64,000 nucleotides of DNA from Schizochytrium sp. TIO01 (Eukaryota; Sar; Bigyra; Thraustochytrida; Thraustochytriidae): contig SMSO01000034.1 of NCBI GenBank assembly GCA_004764695.1, positions 2,798,501 to 2,862,500 of the forward strand, written 5' to 3'. Made by a program: the position numbers and the translations under genes. A model generated the notes under the pieces. The model ran no database searches. It saw only the letters and a list, made by a program, of their open reading frames with translations, and was not told the DNA's origin. Numbering within the stretch: the first letter of the stretch is position 1; every line of letters begins with the position of its first letter. Shown one piece after another: positions 33,909-47,800 of the stretch.

Positions 33909-35100
33909 TTTAGATGGAATGCATGTAACGAAGCGGGGGCGTAGAATAGTTTTACTGTTTTAAGAGGGTAATTCGAGTTATCTTGGTACGGGACCCAAGA
34001 TAAATCACACAATTGAAAGTGTAGAAGAGTAGCAAATATTATATAGAGCTATTGCAGGCTCTATATGGTCTCTCTTTTTCATTCCTTCTTTGATCTGTCC
34101 TGCAGATCTTTTTCGATCAATCAAAAATGAAACCTCAATATGAGGAGTGTATCTGGTGAATGTAATGTATCTTGATTATAAGTATATTCTAGTGCTGCCA
34201 ACTTTCTTTGGATCAAGTGCTTCTTTGCACACGCTTTTAACTGTTGTTTTCTTTTCTTATTCAATTGTAGATCTCCCGCTTGGTATTTGTAGACATTTTG
34301 GTATTCTGGTAGCTCCTGCGCGAATGAAAAAGGGGCATAAACATGCGATTCTTGCTTTTACTAAACCTAACCAGAAGTTTCGCAAAACTAATTAGCGTAC
34401 AATAATGAAGCTCACTCCTTTACTTTTTCTCTTATATTTCTTTACAAAGAAGGAGTGCGTTAAAACTCAAACACTTAGCTCTCTTTATAGATAGGTGCCT
34501 GTAATTTGGCTTTCTCCAAAATATATTTTAAAGACTTTTTTGCAACCTCTGTTACTCGTTTACGTCGAAAATGTGGCGAATTACAGAGCGGGTTGTCTAG
34601 AAAGGTTAACTAAATCATGTAAACTTTGCTTCAACAAAACCAAGAGTGTTAAAACGCAAAACCTTTTAGAACGGGAGTGACCTATATATCAATCGCTTAC
34701 ATACATTTACACACATGTTGCTATTCTTATACCTATATTTAGCAGTAGAACGGCTAGGTCTTGTTCATATTTTATTTCCCTTTTGAAACTCAAGTAAATA
34801 CAACTCAATCAAAGAGGGGCGCGCGCGTGTACCCGATCAGATATCGATCCCCCTAACCAGGCAAAGAAAGAGTGACGAAAACCAAATCAAGATATTTCAC
34901 TCAGAAATTGTGTCATTGAGTTCCTTCACGGCAAAACAAGCTCTGAGGAAAAAAACAATAAAGAAGGTTGTAGGAGGTGAACCCAAGTTTGCAAGGCTTC
35001 AGCCACTCCTATGAGCTTGTTTGAAATTTACATTTTGTACATTCTTTAATTATACTTAAAATACTCCTTCATGCGTTTATCTTTAAAACATGTTGTGTAG

Positions 35101-35301
35101 GAATTTGGTGAGTTGAAGGGTGTCCTGCAATCTGTTTCGAGTGTAAATCTCAATCTCTACTCACTTTCTAAATTGAACCATCACATAGGTTACGAGAATT
35201 GGGAATACGAGGGGAGGGAGCAAATAAAGGATACAAGAAATAATATCTACTATTTATTCAAATATGGGATTTTACGAATTTCATTAAAGTGCAGTCAGTA
35301 A
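35101..35301 (+). pseudogene. Weak possible Ty1/copia polyprotein remnant
   Basis: One frame reads GVLQSVSSVNLNLYSLSKLN and later NNIYYLFKYGILRI. The pattern V-L-x-V-x-x-x-N-L-x-S-x-S-K-L is the conserved region just before the integrase of copia elements. No protease, integrase or reverse transcriptase was recognised next to it, so this may be chance. Confidence 0.2.
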
Positions 35302-36342
35302 CTGTGCTGATCTTAGACAATAATCATGATTAATATTATTGCAACCAAGTATATGAATTCCGCTCTAACTTTACAACTAAAAAATTAAAATACGGCCATT
35401 CTCCCTTCGTTGGTCTTTCGGAAAGGGCAACAACAAATTCATTCAGAAAGATAAATATCATCGTTTTCTCTTTCTAAGTAGTTCAAAAACATGTAAACTC
35501 CCTAACTTTGGTAAGGCTCTTCTTGAACGTTGTAAATATTCTCTGGAAGCATCGGCACAACGCAAAATAATCTCCGTGACATGCGCGATGCGAAACATGT
35601 TTTCCCATAGTACTGCTCCTATACAACCAGTTCATTCGATTGCTGTACTGTTATTATTTTTTTTTCTCATCTTTTACTTAATATTTTGATACTGGTATTG
35701 GTGGTGCTTTGGTTGAGAACAAAAAATCAAAAAATGTGCAAGAGATAGTTGCGATAAGGCATAATGGATTAGGCTAACCTACAAATTAAAATTTACAAGT
35801 CCCAAATCTGGAGTGAACGAAGATTGCAAAAAGTTCATTTTATTTACAATGTTTTTATATTAAACATGGTGAATCAGTTCTTACCCTTTCGTTCAAGTTG
35901 AATTATTACAATAGTAAAGCTAAAAAGGCACGGACAATTGAACCTCCGCCCACATTTTATTTTTTTTCGAAACCTCCAAACAGTTATATTGTGCACTTCG
36001 CACAACTGTTTACACATTTCAATAAACAATAAAAATCCACCAAAAGGCTAGAGTGAAGGAAGGTGTCTGTTGTAATATCATCATGGTGCAGAACAAATTT
36101 TGACCCTGTGATTTATGGCAACTGTAACCACTGTTTTATGGGAAATGCTAATGCAGCACTTATATACTTGACTTTGAATTGGCTATGCTTTATTCGGTTA
36201 ATACAAAGAGGTTTTTAAAGTCAAATAGATTACCAAGTCTTCGAAAACGAATAAACAGCTATTCCATTTGGTTTTGGAGCTGATCTCTAATGGGGCGACG
36301 CTCGAGCACTGCCATGAAGCTAGAACACTGGGCTTAAGCACT

Positions 36343-36369
36343 GTCGGTTCTGACGGTTCTGACGGTTCT
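36343..36369. repeat. Three tandem 9-bp units (GACGGTTCT)
   Basis: The first unit is GTCGGTTCT, followed by two exact GACGGTTCT units, in a GC-richer patch inside AT-rich DNA. Confidence 0.85.
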
Positions 36370-39300
36370 ATACTACCAACTTAAGCGGGTGGAGGTCGGT
36401 CAAGGAACACCATCGTCGTTCTATGAAGGGCCTAAGCAGCCAGCGCGGAAAGCACAACTTTTTACTTGTAACAGGGAAACACGTGTTGTTCCTACTATTA
36501 AAGCTAGCCGATTCCCAGTAAGTTATCAAAACATTCCTCACGAACAATTTCCTTGAAAGGAGGCAATATCTAAGGGACCTTGGACACGAAACCAGGAAGG
36601 CCCCGTATTCAATGTGCTTGTAACCAATATAAAATGAGAGGTAGTCAAGGCTTCGTAAGCTTCATGACTTGACTTGAGAAACAGCTTAGATCAAATTGTT
36701 TATGGGCCATAATTGAATTCTTCATTTGGTGGCAGGTTTCAAGATAAGCAGCATTTCTCTGAGCATTTGAGTAAAGAAAATTCGCTGTGCATTGTCTCTA
36801 TATATTGGTATTCGTTGTACGAACCGAAAAAAAAAGGGCTTTATAAAGCAGGATTTGAAAATAAACCAAACACTATTAGTAACCAATTCGAAGTGAGGCT
36901 TTTTTACTTTTACGTTTTCTATAACACTCAAAATGGATGTGCAATTATGGGGTTTTAAATTTTAGTATTGCAAACTTCTTCCGCCCACCAGCTCCCTCGC
37001 TCGCTTCCTCGCGCGTGCTTGTTTGACTTCGGTAGGTCTCCTCATCTATGCACTTAACCAAACTTATGTCTTCACTTGAGGTAGCGTCTGGTAGTGAGTG
37101 CACTATGAACTTTAAGCTTCGGTGTGCAGGGCAGGTGAACGTTGTATTCCGAGATCATTTAAGAAATAGTTGAATTTGCTAAATTTCAATCTCTGATGTG
37201 TTGAGTGTAATGTTTAGTACCATTTTGAGCATTGAAATCGAAATAAACAATGAAAATCAAAATGGAGACATCACTATTCTTATTGACTGAGTTTCCACTA
37301 ATAAGAGACATAAAATCGAATCCGACTTTCTCCAGCACTTTACACTTATGTAGCATTGCTACTAGCATCATTTCAGGAGAGTTTTTGTCGTCAAGCTTCG
37401 CTGGGTTGTACAATACTTAATTTCTATTCTTTAAATTTAATAAATAAATAAATACATTAAAAAAAAACATTATTACCACTTGCATCTCAAGTTAATATAT
37501 TTTATTTATAAAAGAAGAAAGAAAGAAGTGAAAAGAGTAGAAAGAGTAAAAAGTAAAAGTAAAATAAACATTTTCTATAAGATTTTTTATTTATTTTTTA
37601 AAGTTTGATTTTATAAAAATGGTGAGGGGGACGAATTGAGGCAGGGACGACGTTTTCTTCGTCGTGGCACTTGAATCCATCCAGACCACTTAAGACCCTG
37701 TCTCGATTCCACAAGTGCTTCGCATGGAGCTTTACTTATCCCCATCTGCTTCTTCAGTACCAATAATGGCTTCTTGATGTTCTGTAGCGTCTCTCCTTCG
37801 CTTTCATCGATCTAAACATGCATTGTTGCAAGGCTTGGTTTCCTCTGTCCAAGCGCGTGGCATCCATCTTATTGGATTAAGTATTCTCTTCTCACTTGTT
37901 CTTCAAAGACCCTTACTTTCTTTCTTTCTACACCTCCTTCGCAACTTCCCATGGACTGAGAGCTTTTGAGTAGTGCCTATGCCATGCGAGAAGAAGCACA
38001 TTGCATTGCTCGCACCTGCTGCGAACGAATAGTTCGATTGATGCCTTCGAAGGCTCCAGAGGGAGCATCTGTCCTTTGGTGGAGATCTCACCCTTCGAAT
38101 GAAGATTTAGGACAACGAGAAAAAAGGTAACTAACCAGCTTTTCCACTTGCGCTGGCTGTCTGCGCTGAGCTTATCGACTACCACGATTTCAAGAAAAGA
38201 CTTCCAACTAACAAACCAAGCAGAAATAACAGACCGCCGCATTGGCTTCACTATCCATTGCTATGGGCACGGCAAGCGCAAGTGCGGCCAACCGACGTTG
38301 CGCATCACAATCTCTGTGGCACCCGTATGTGCAGCTAGCTAGCTCACTTCAGGAGGGTCCCGCCTCGTTATCTGTGATGCGGATATGTATGCAGGATATA
38401 ATATTCACGCTGTAAGTTAGCAGGCGAACTACTGCAATGTACGAGACTGTTTGTTTGTGAGCTTTCTTCTTGAGGTTCTTCGATCGCCAACAGTCGCCAA
38501 TCTGCACCTTTGGTTTGGCTGCAATTGGCCCGTGATCATTTCTTGCGTTTCAAGAGTTTAACGAGAGAGAGCATCAATCTTGAATTTCTGGCGACCCCAA
38601 CTCACTCTAAACTCCTCAGCTGAGGGATAAAGGTTTCGCCTCTTAAATGGATGGAATGCAATGGTCGTTCGTTCTCTCTCGCATGGTAAGCATTATAGTT
38701 TGGGAAGCACAAGTTCTGCTCGCACCGTTCTTTCAGGGGATTCTGCAAAATTCAGACAAGCCAAGCGCGAAAGCCAACCGAAGGAAGGGTCGTGGGAAGG
38801 CATTGAGAACCTGAATGCCCAGCGAAGCACTTCACCGACTCCGAGCAGAATTCGGAAGATCTTCTGCGGATGTCTGCGCAGCTTTCATTCATGTTTTCTG
38901 GGAAAACTTGGGCAGAAGTGTAACACTTTCCGAAGAAATCGCACGTTCTCAAGGGATAACCTGTAAGTATTGTTGAAGTCTTGTCCTGGAAACAGGAGGC
39001 AAAGGTCTCTTGTCATTGCTTTAGCGCAAACGATTTCCCAAACCGAAATGATAGCGATTATTTTGCTCAAATCCTGATATATTTATTGTGAAACAATGAA
39101 ATAAACTTAACATATCTTTTTGTAAATCCTTTTAATACCAAAATTTAAAATACTCGTACTAGGTACTTACGATGCTTTCGATAAAGAAACAGAAAATCAA
39201 AATGCTTTAACTGTAACTTTCATGTTAATGAGTAATAAGACATCTGTTTACTAATTAAAATAAAATAGAATAATATATATTATTATATTTTTTAAAAAAT

Positions 39301-41026
39301 ATTACCATTATTATTCAAAACTGTATGCTTGTTCTTGGATTTTAAAAAGTGTACTTGTAAAAATTAAAATTTTATTCTAGTTAAAATTTTATATTAAAAA
39401 ATGTTGCACTTTGAAAAGTACAATATTTTATTTAAAAAAGAAAAGAGATAATAATAAAAGCTACACTTCATCATAAAGTCAGCTGCCTAAGAATTATCTT
39501 GGCAATTGAAAGAATGATTCCAGAGAGAGCAAGCAAAGTAAGCAAGCGAGCACCACATGCAAGGAAGCCATCACCTCCCTAAAGAGACCGTCATGCCCGC
39601 CTCATTCATACGTACGAGCATCTATTATTTTCATAAATCTTCGTACAAACCAACAAATAAAGGTAAATAAAGCGTCTTCGCCATTCAACCTGCTACAACT
39701 ACTGATCGACGCAAAGACGGCATTTCTTGGAAGCTGCCATTGTTTTCATTGTCTCAGGGCGCCGCCCGCCACGCGCCAAGCCTCGGCCCAGCCCTCTCTC
39801 AAAGCTACTAGCTTGGAGCTTGCTTCTCGGGTGCTTCCAAATGGCCGTTTCTGTGGGTTCTTTACCGCGTAGCTACTATGGGAGCCGGTGCCAGCTGCGG
39901 GGTACCGTGGGAACCCGTTGTTTGCTCCGCCACGGCTGTTTCGTTTGCGCTGCTACGCAGAGAGAGCGCTTCTCTTCACGCAAACGCGGACATGGTAATT
40001 GCGGAGAGGGGCCTAGTGGGGTCCTAAGGAAAGGCATGGGCAGAAAGATAGGGCTGATAATGCGGGAATGGGTAGGTAGGTAGTAGGAGGAAGGAAGCGT
40101 AGTAGGTCAGTAGCAGCTTAGTAGAACTAGTTTCGATCGAGCATGAATTCGAAGGAATAGTACGGTGATGGATAGAGAGAGACAGGTACGGACCTATGAA
40201 GTTGAAGATAGATGATGGATAGATGGATGGATAGATAGTAGATAGATAGCACCCATCACGATCGTTATGACGATGGGGGGCGATTGCCAAGGGACTGACT
40301 GGGTAGTGAGCGAGGAATCGCAATGATGGAGATCGCGATGGAAATCGGTGCTTGAACGGAGGAGAACTCATCGAAGTTTTGATGGATGCCGAAATGGCCA
40401 TCACGATCGGTGAAAAGGAACAGAGGAATACCGAATCGAAAGAGAAGAAGAAGAAGTCGATGGTGCCCTAGATACACGAAAACTAGCTACCTAGGTATAC
40501 TAGAGCAGGGTTCATCGAAGAGGAGGTCAACACATTTTTCAAGTTTAGTCATCGTGATGACAGAACATTGCAAGCGAAAGTATGAGTTGTGATGAAAGAA
40601 CGAGGCACCCATTTGTCAGTGAACTGCTTGGTTCAAGTTGTCAAGGGTTCCTCTCCTGGTTACCTACTTCAACATTCAAGCTTCGAACGATGGGGAGCCA
40701 ACTGAGTGACCGACTATTCTGCTCGAAAGGGTTGTGACGAACTCTAAATTTTAACAAAGCTATTAGGAAGAGATAGGAGGTAAAGAATCCCTCGCTCGGA
40801 ACCAGAATGCGAGCAGAAGCTAATTGAAGTTCAAGTTATGGGTACCTATACCTACCTACCTTTGAAACTACTTGAAGGAAGAAGTATTGAGTAGTCTGAT
40901 CTTAAATTAGCATGATGCACGCACGTTAGCTAGAAGGTAAACTTTATCATCACTCAACTTTAGCTTCAACTTTCAAGAAATCCTCAAGTGCAGCGTTTGA
41001 CATATACTGTTCTATAGTATTTCATT

Positions 41027-41104
<78 letters not shown>
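41027..41104. repeat. (CTA)26 perfect trinucleotide repeat
   Basis: 78 bp without interruption, followed by an AAT-rich run to about 41130. Confidence 0.97.
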
Positions 41105-41105
<1 letters not shown>

Positions 41106-41756
41106 CAATAATAATAATAATATCAATAATAAAGTAAGCTCGAGCAAAGCGTTCCCATTGGGCTGTGTTTGTTTGTTGACTATACTATGATTCGTTCTAT
41201 GTCGTACACGGCGGTGTTTTTGTGACGTGCAATTAATTCGATGTTCTTCATCGTGATGCTTTAGTCGCCAAACTGTCGCAATTATTTCATTTCATTTTCA
41301 TTTCACTTTTTATCCAGTACTAGAATGTATTTTTATCAACCTGAATTTTACAATAATGAACTTGAAGGAAGACGTGAGCAGTAGCTAAAGCAATTCCAGA
41401 GGACCGTTCTTTACAAAGGACTTCAAGTTGAGACCTCGCCAAATGAGACTACCTGCGGGCACACTGTTCCCCTCCTGGCGCGCGGCGGCTCGAATTCTCA
41501 ATCCGCAATAAACCCTGTCTCCATATCACCAGCACAAGATCGATTCAAGATCGATCGCCTTGTGAGTGATTTCTTTAACTAGACGGGTCTACTCCTTCTT
41601 CACTGACGTGCTTGTTTGTTTGGTGCTTTCTTTAGTCCCTCGCTATACAGTCGTTCCATGATCAGGCTTGTGTCTGCTTGCGTACTTATTTTTTCTGATG
41701 CCTATAATGCCAAGCCAAACCTCGCGAGAGGAAGGATCGCAACGCCGTCGGTCTGT

Positions 41757-41905
41757 GATTGATTGATTGATTGATCGATTGATTGATTATTTGGTTGAGT
41801 GAGTGAGTGAGTGAGTGAGTGAGTGAGTGAGTGAGTGAGTGAGTGCGTTAGTTAGTTAGTTAGCTAGCTAGTTAGCTAGCTAGCTAGCTAGCTAGCTAGA
41901 TAGTT
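41757..41905. repeat. Mosaic tetranucleotide tract GATT to GAGT to TTAG to CTAG
   Basis: GATT units (41757-41790) pass into (GAGT)12 at 41797-41844, then TTAG and CTAG units to about 41905. Each block differs from the next by one base per unit. Confidence 0.93.
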
Positions 41906-42059
41906 CGCTCCTCTGCCAGTCTTCTCTTGTGTCGAGAATGAGATCGGAGAGGAAAACGACTTCTCATGTAGAATGCGCCAAGCTTTGGGCGATGTTCGCG
42001 CTGCTGCCTGGCTCGACATTCTTGCGCTTTCATGCTCTTTTAACAACACTTGTTTGTAG

Positions 42060-42087
42060 TTTATTTATTTATTTATTTATTTATTTA
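42060..42087. repeat. TTTA tetranucleotide repeat
   Basis: About seven units. Confidence 0.9.
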
Positions 42088-43440
42088 CTAATTTATTTAT
42101 AACTTTGAAATAAATACACGTAAGTCAATCAATCAATTAATTGTTCAATGAATCAAATTATCGATAGAACCCATCGGGCCAAACAACTTACTCAACGCTG
42201 CAAGCAAGCAAAGTAAGCGAGCCACGCCGAAGAAGAGCCCCCAAGGAGACGCGACGCATTATTGTGGGCACTCTGGGAGTGAGTTGCAATAGGTTGGTTC
42301 TATGACGGGTGTGCGCGAAGGGCATCTTTCTTTCTTTCTCTTCTTTTTCTTTTCTTTTTGCAAGATTTGGTTTATTGAAATAAAGTAAAAGCATCAGAAG
42401 ACAAGAATAACATTACTCTTCTCGAAATGCACCGCGCCACAGAGGTTCGAAGATGTGCCGTCCTCCTCGGACCTCTGCCTGGCCTGATCTCAGGTCGAGC
42501 TTACGGGGCAGACATTGCGAGTGTGTTCTTCACGGAGTCTTTGTGCTCACTCGCTGAGCGGTTTAGTCTCGCTAAAGGGAGGAAGAGACCCAATGCTGTG
42601 CACATCTAGAGTTAGTTGCCTTTCGCATTTGCCTGCTCGGACGAGGCATTTCCTTATTTATTTATTAGTTAGCTAGCTCGCCACCTACGATCATCATCAC
42701 TCAGGCCTTGAGAGCAGAGGGTTCGCGAGGAGCCCCAAAGGTGCACATGAAGATGCGGCTTGGGCGCGTTAGCTCGAGAGCGAGCAAGTCTCCGAGCAAA
42801 GTCGCGAGCAGCCCAAGTTCAAGGAGGTCTCGTCAGGCTCTCGCGAACAGCAAATTGTCTCACTGCTTCAAAGGCGAACGAACACTCAGTCAGAGGGAAT
42901 TGGAAAAAACAAAACAAAAACAAAGCGAAGGACATTCTTTTCCTGCTTTCCTTCCTCACACCAACACTAGTAGGTAGATAGATGCTTATTTACTTTCTTA
43001 CTTTCTTATTTTCTTACTTGGTGTGATCAAATTGTTGATGGAGTGAGTCCGGTGATCCTTTTCTCTGCCTTGCGCGAGGGATTGGTTGAAGAGCGGGCAC
43101 TCGAACAGATCCAAGAAGTTGAGTCATCTCGAGGTTTAGTTAAATATATATAAGTAAGTCATGAGTTGAGTCATGTGCTCTTTGCCTGGATCAATCAATC
43201 TGTGACACATCTGTAAAGTGATTATTTTTTTTCTACTTCTCTCAATCTCTTTCCAGAAGTCCCAAATCACTCCTAGATCTTAACCCAAAACCATCTATTT
43301 AATTTAATTTAATTTATTTTTTTTTTTAAACTAAAAGGAATATATTGCTTTTGCTTCCTTTCTTTTAGTTCTAAAAGTTCAAACCAGTTTTAATTAGAGT
43401 TGTTTATTTTTCTAATTTAAAAACTCTATAAAATAGCATA

Positions 43441-43467
43441 TTTTATTTTATTTTATTTTATTTTATT
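43441..43467. repeat. TTTTA pentanucleotide repeat
   Basis: About five units in an AT-rich island. Confidence 0.9.
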
Positions 43468-43812
43468 CTAAAAATAAGTTACTATTTGCTTTCATAGACT
43501 TCAAAATTAATATTAATAGTTTAATTAAGTGCATATCTCATCCATCACAGGCTCAATTCTATCACGATTGAAAAAAGCCAAGATAACAAACACCTTCTGG
43601 TACGCACCTCACGATATCTTTCCGGGCAGACGAAGATCGAAAGCCCGCAAGAATGAAGAGCCACCTCTGAAAACCATGCGATATTCTCATTTCAGCCCGC
43701 ATGATGCTCATCCACAAACAGAAAAATAAGCGCCAGCTAGACATCGCACATCCGCAATGGCATACAAACTTGAAGTTGCATCCATAATAACATCCATCCA
43801 TGCATCATCATG

Positions 43813-43923
43813 ACATACATACATACATACATACATACATACATACATACATACATACATACATTCAATGATTCAATGATTCAATCATACATACATACAT
43901 ACATACATACATACATACATACA
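43813..43923. repeat. Two CATA tracts split by ATTCAATG units
   Basis: CATA/ACAT units at about 43813-43864 and 43885-43923, separated by three GATTCAAT-type units. Confidence 0.93.
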
Positions 43924-44610
43924 ATGATACATCCATAGTAACATGCGTAGCATACACTAACTACTCCAGCAGTAGCCTCTTCACGTGGCCAGCGGCCCTT
44001 TTGGAAGGAAGCCGTCGTCGCGAACGAAGCTGCCGAAAAGCCGCAAAAGTGCCACCACAGACACCGCAAGCATCGAAGAGTTTTCGTCGCCAATGCGGCG
44101 CCACATTTGCCGTCATCACCCAAGTCAGAATGTCTCTTGAGCTGTCTCTGAGTCATAGGCAGTGCTAGCAAGCGAGGGAGAGGAGATCAATCAGCCAGCG
44201 CAACCACGACCATGATCGGCATCTCGAGCGAGACCGCGATCGACCAAGCGGCGGCGGCATCGGTCGTCTGTATCCATCCATCCATCGATTGATTGATTCA
44301 TTGATTGATTAATTCATTGATTCATTGATTGATTCATTGATTCATTGATCTTGAAATGCGAGTTCTGCGGACCTTCGTTCTCTCACCTGCGCTGCAAAAG
44401 GGTTGCGCTTCTCGTGGAGGACTGTCGCTTCACGATCGTCCATGACTAAAGCCGCCTGACTGACTGACTGACAGCATTGGCGGCATTGGCAGCATTGGCA
44501 GCGTCTCGAGGTCTGCGGACCATTTGCTGTGCGGACTGGGGCGGGAACGATGAAATCAATCGCCTCCGACATTTGGGGTCAGAGAGTGAGCGAGCGCCCT
44601 CTTCGTCTGC

Positions 44611-44640
44611 GAGCACTGACGAGCACTGACGAGCACTGAT
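44611..44640. repeat. Three tandem 10-bp units (GAGCACTGAC)
   Basis: Two exact units and a third ending GAT. Confidence 0.9.
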
Positions 44641-44802
44641 TGCAGGCCTTCAGACTGCTTATCTATCCGCAACGACGGCTCTCCAAACAAGATCGCTCGG
44701 AGCGCGAGAGACTATCGTTAGTAGTGCGGATTGATTGACTGGTTGCTGATTGATCGATCGATTGATTTACTTCCTTCCTTCTTTACTTATTCATCCATCA
44801 AT

Positions 44803-44880
44803 TTACTTACTTCAAGTTATTCATTAATCTACTTACTTCAAGTTATTCATTAATTTACTTACTTCAAGTTATTCATTAAT
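44803..44880. repeat. Three tandem 26-bp units
   Basis: Unit TTACTTACTTCAAGTTATTC plus ATTAAT; only one base differs among the three copies (C at 44829). Confidence 0.93.
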
Positions 44881-47800
44881 TTACTTATTTATTTATTTAT
44901 TTGTTTGCTTCTTTGCTTCTTCCTTGTTTACCCAAGTAAACTGCCTCTACCAGAATGTGGTTGACTTGTTGCTCTGTAAGATCCGCCGGTCAGTGCGCAG
45001 AAACAAACACACAGACAATGTTAAAGAACGAGATCACTTTCTGCGTGTGTTCTCTGATTCCTTTGTTTCTTCGTTTGGTTGTCTGTCTTTTGGTCTGCTG
45101 AAAACTTCTCCGTATGCGGCCGCGGAGCAGAAATTCGCGCCGCCTCATCGAATTGAAGGCGGAGAATCGAGAAAGGATGGATTGGATGGATGGAACCTCT
45201 CTCGCTCAGACATTCCTCGTACGCACCTATCGCGCTGTGCTTCCTGCTCTGCCACGAGGTTTGTCATGAAGTAAGTAGTTCTGAGGAGGTCGATCTGGAG
45301 CAAAGGTTGTTTCAAGGGATCGGCGAGGAGGACTGACTTCCTTACTCTCTGAGAGCGAAAGCATTTGGCGATGCAGGAGGAAGCGAACTAGCAAGGATAA
45401 GCAGCAAGTTGGGAACCATGGAGAGCAACATCAGACCACCAAGTGGAAAGCAGTTGGCGCCTTGAAAGTGGGTTCTGGCCAAGTCCCAAGGCAGGCAAAT
45501 GATCGATCTTGCAGAGAGGTGTGCTACGCTATGCAGGAATTCTTGCCCGATTGCAGGCTCATTTGGGCTGGACGGTAAGCGGAGTTGGTTGCAAAGGAGC
45601 ACCTCGAGGATATGCGCAAAAAACCTCGTCAGATTTGCTCAAGATTTCAAGAAATTGCACAGTGTAGGAACTTCACGATAACTAACGCTTATGATATGCA
45701 GGGATGACGGAATTGCAGCGCAGGCTCTCTTTTGCACGCATTTTACAGTTGCCCTTTTGCCAAGAAGGAAAGGAAGAAGCATCAGGCGAGTTCTTTCTTC
45801 GATTTGTATGTCTGTCAACAATGCATCGCTCAAAATAAAAATCGGCAGCAGAAGAATGTGACGCATACCTACTTTGAAACAGCGGTGACAGTTGTTGGAA
45901 TTCGCATTTTTCCGGATCTCTGAAAACCGTAGTTCCGTGCAAAGTAGAAAAGGGCGCAGACGAGTGAAGAGTCATCCTACAGATTTGATTTCACAGATGT
46001 GCGTTCTGACTCAAACTAAATTATCTTTTCAAGAGACTCGTCTTCGTGATCACTTTAGTATATACGAAACATGCACCTTTTTACGAGGGGTCCCGGAGCT
46101 TGGGTGCAGTAGCGGGAGTGTTAAACCAAGGAAGATGAATTACAGACGCTCGTCTAGCTAGAGAATTCTGAAGATTTACTTTGTTTTTATTAAAATAATA
46201 GTAATAATAAGAAACAATGATAATTTAATGTTTTGCACGATCGCAAAGAGGAGCAGGAACCTATACTACGTAGCTGTATATCCCCTCCTAATCATGGTGC
46301 ATGCTGCTGCCAGAACGCATAATCATTCACTGAAGGTGTGAACTTTAAGTAGTTTTTGTTTTTTGTTTTTGTTTTTTTCTCGTGCTCTCTCTTTGCTTTC
46401 TTTCCATCCTAACAGCTTTTCACCACTCAACCTTTGATTCATTTTTCTTTTTGAAATGATGTTTCTGTCCCTCTTTTTATTTTTTTATTTTTTAATATTT
46501 TCTAACTTGAAAATACATATATATATTATGTATGTAGAAGCAAAGATAAAAGTTTCCTTTTTTATTTAAGTTTTTATTTATTTTTTTATTTTTTTTGGGG
46601 GGGGGGTTTAATGCTGACTACACTGCACACGAAATTACTCTTTCGATTTTTTCTTTCTGTAAAAAACAAAAACATAAAATAACAATACTGCATCAACAGA
46701 TAAATAAAGTAGAAAAATGCGAAAACTACCACCACCCCAACACTCGCTTACTACGCACGCATCTACGCGATGATCTATAAGTTCGAAAACTCTTCATCTT
46801 AGCTTTAATACAACTCACTCTGTACTACCTATGTTCTACTATGTATCCGTGAAAAGGTGCACCCTTCTTACCCAGACAGAAAGCCCATAGGCGAGTGAAT
46901 AGGTACCGCCTGCCTTCTAGCTCGTGAGGCAACAGCTGCCACAAGGATCAAACAACAGGTGTGGATGGATGTCAACTGCAGACGTTGGGTGGTGCCCTTG
47001 GCTGTGCAAACCTCAGCTGCAGAGTCCTTCTCGCCCATCCAAACTTCGCGGGTCTGAGTACTACCCCCCATCCCTGTTATGAATCTTGAGCTGTGCAGCA
47101 GCGTTGGATTGGCATATCTGCCCTCTTGAAACTAAAACAGCCGTGTCTCTGTGCACAGTCCTCAACCTAAAGGAACCAGTTGCCGCATATCCGTTCCCAA
47201 GCGGGTTCTCGCTGTTCGAGTTAGTTGGACATTGGAAGTCAGTCGTCACTTGCTTTGATTTCTGCAGAAAGCCAACTTTGGCATTGCCGCAGCAGTTTCT
47301 CCAAGCAAGCGCAACAGCCCTACGAAAAGGCCGTTTCGGGCAACTCGCAGCTAGCAACAACTGCCGATGTAGTCTGCTGTCACACACCGCTGCGATCGGT
47401 GCCGGAGAAGGTGCACGAAAACGCCCATGAGGTGACATTTCACGAGAGACGGGAATTCCATGGCTTCGCGGGTCCTCCATCTTGAGAAGCTGTACTTCGC
47501 TTTGCTTCACTGGATGGCTAGCGAAGCTTGCTTGCTTGCTTGCTATCTAGCTAGCTTGAGTCAGCTATAGCTGGTTCAAAGCTGTTGTGGAGGTCTACGT
47601 ATGTCTGGTCCTCTGCCTCGTGAACCGCGGAAATAGTTGGCGATTTTGCTGTAACGATCGATATACCTGTTGTCATCATGATGGGTGGCGGAGCAGCAGT
47701 TGGTTGGTACGCTCAATCTTGTCTTTGCTCAGTGACTCAGCAGAGGAATCGCAGTAGTTGGCCTATTTGGCACGGAAGCAATCGCCGTGCGTCACTCGAG

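Noticed and set aside
34800-34860. tRNA-like GATATCGATCCCCC near a CCA
   Set aside because: No D arm, anticodon arm or acceptor pairing could be built around it.
37928-38242. Minus-strand frame of about 104 codons from ATG
   Set aside because: Mixed composition but no recognisable domain, no conserved neighbour, and it begins in a GTG-extended frame. Kept out for lack of support.
43813-43923. Regularly spaced CATA blocks as possible array
   Set aside because: Plain microsatellite with simple interruptions.
44900-45274. Plus-strand frame in the desert (QVNCLYQNVVDLLLCKIRR)
   Set aside because: No recognised family, flanked by tetranucleotide tracts; no support beyond openness.
47061-47510. 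149-codon minus-strand open frame overlapped by two plus-strand frames
   Set aside because: Three long frames over the same GC-richer DNA indicate low stop frequency, not coding. No motif recognised.
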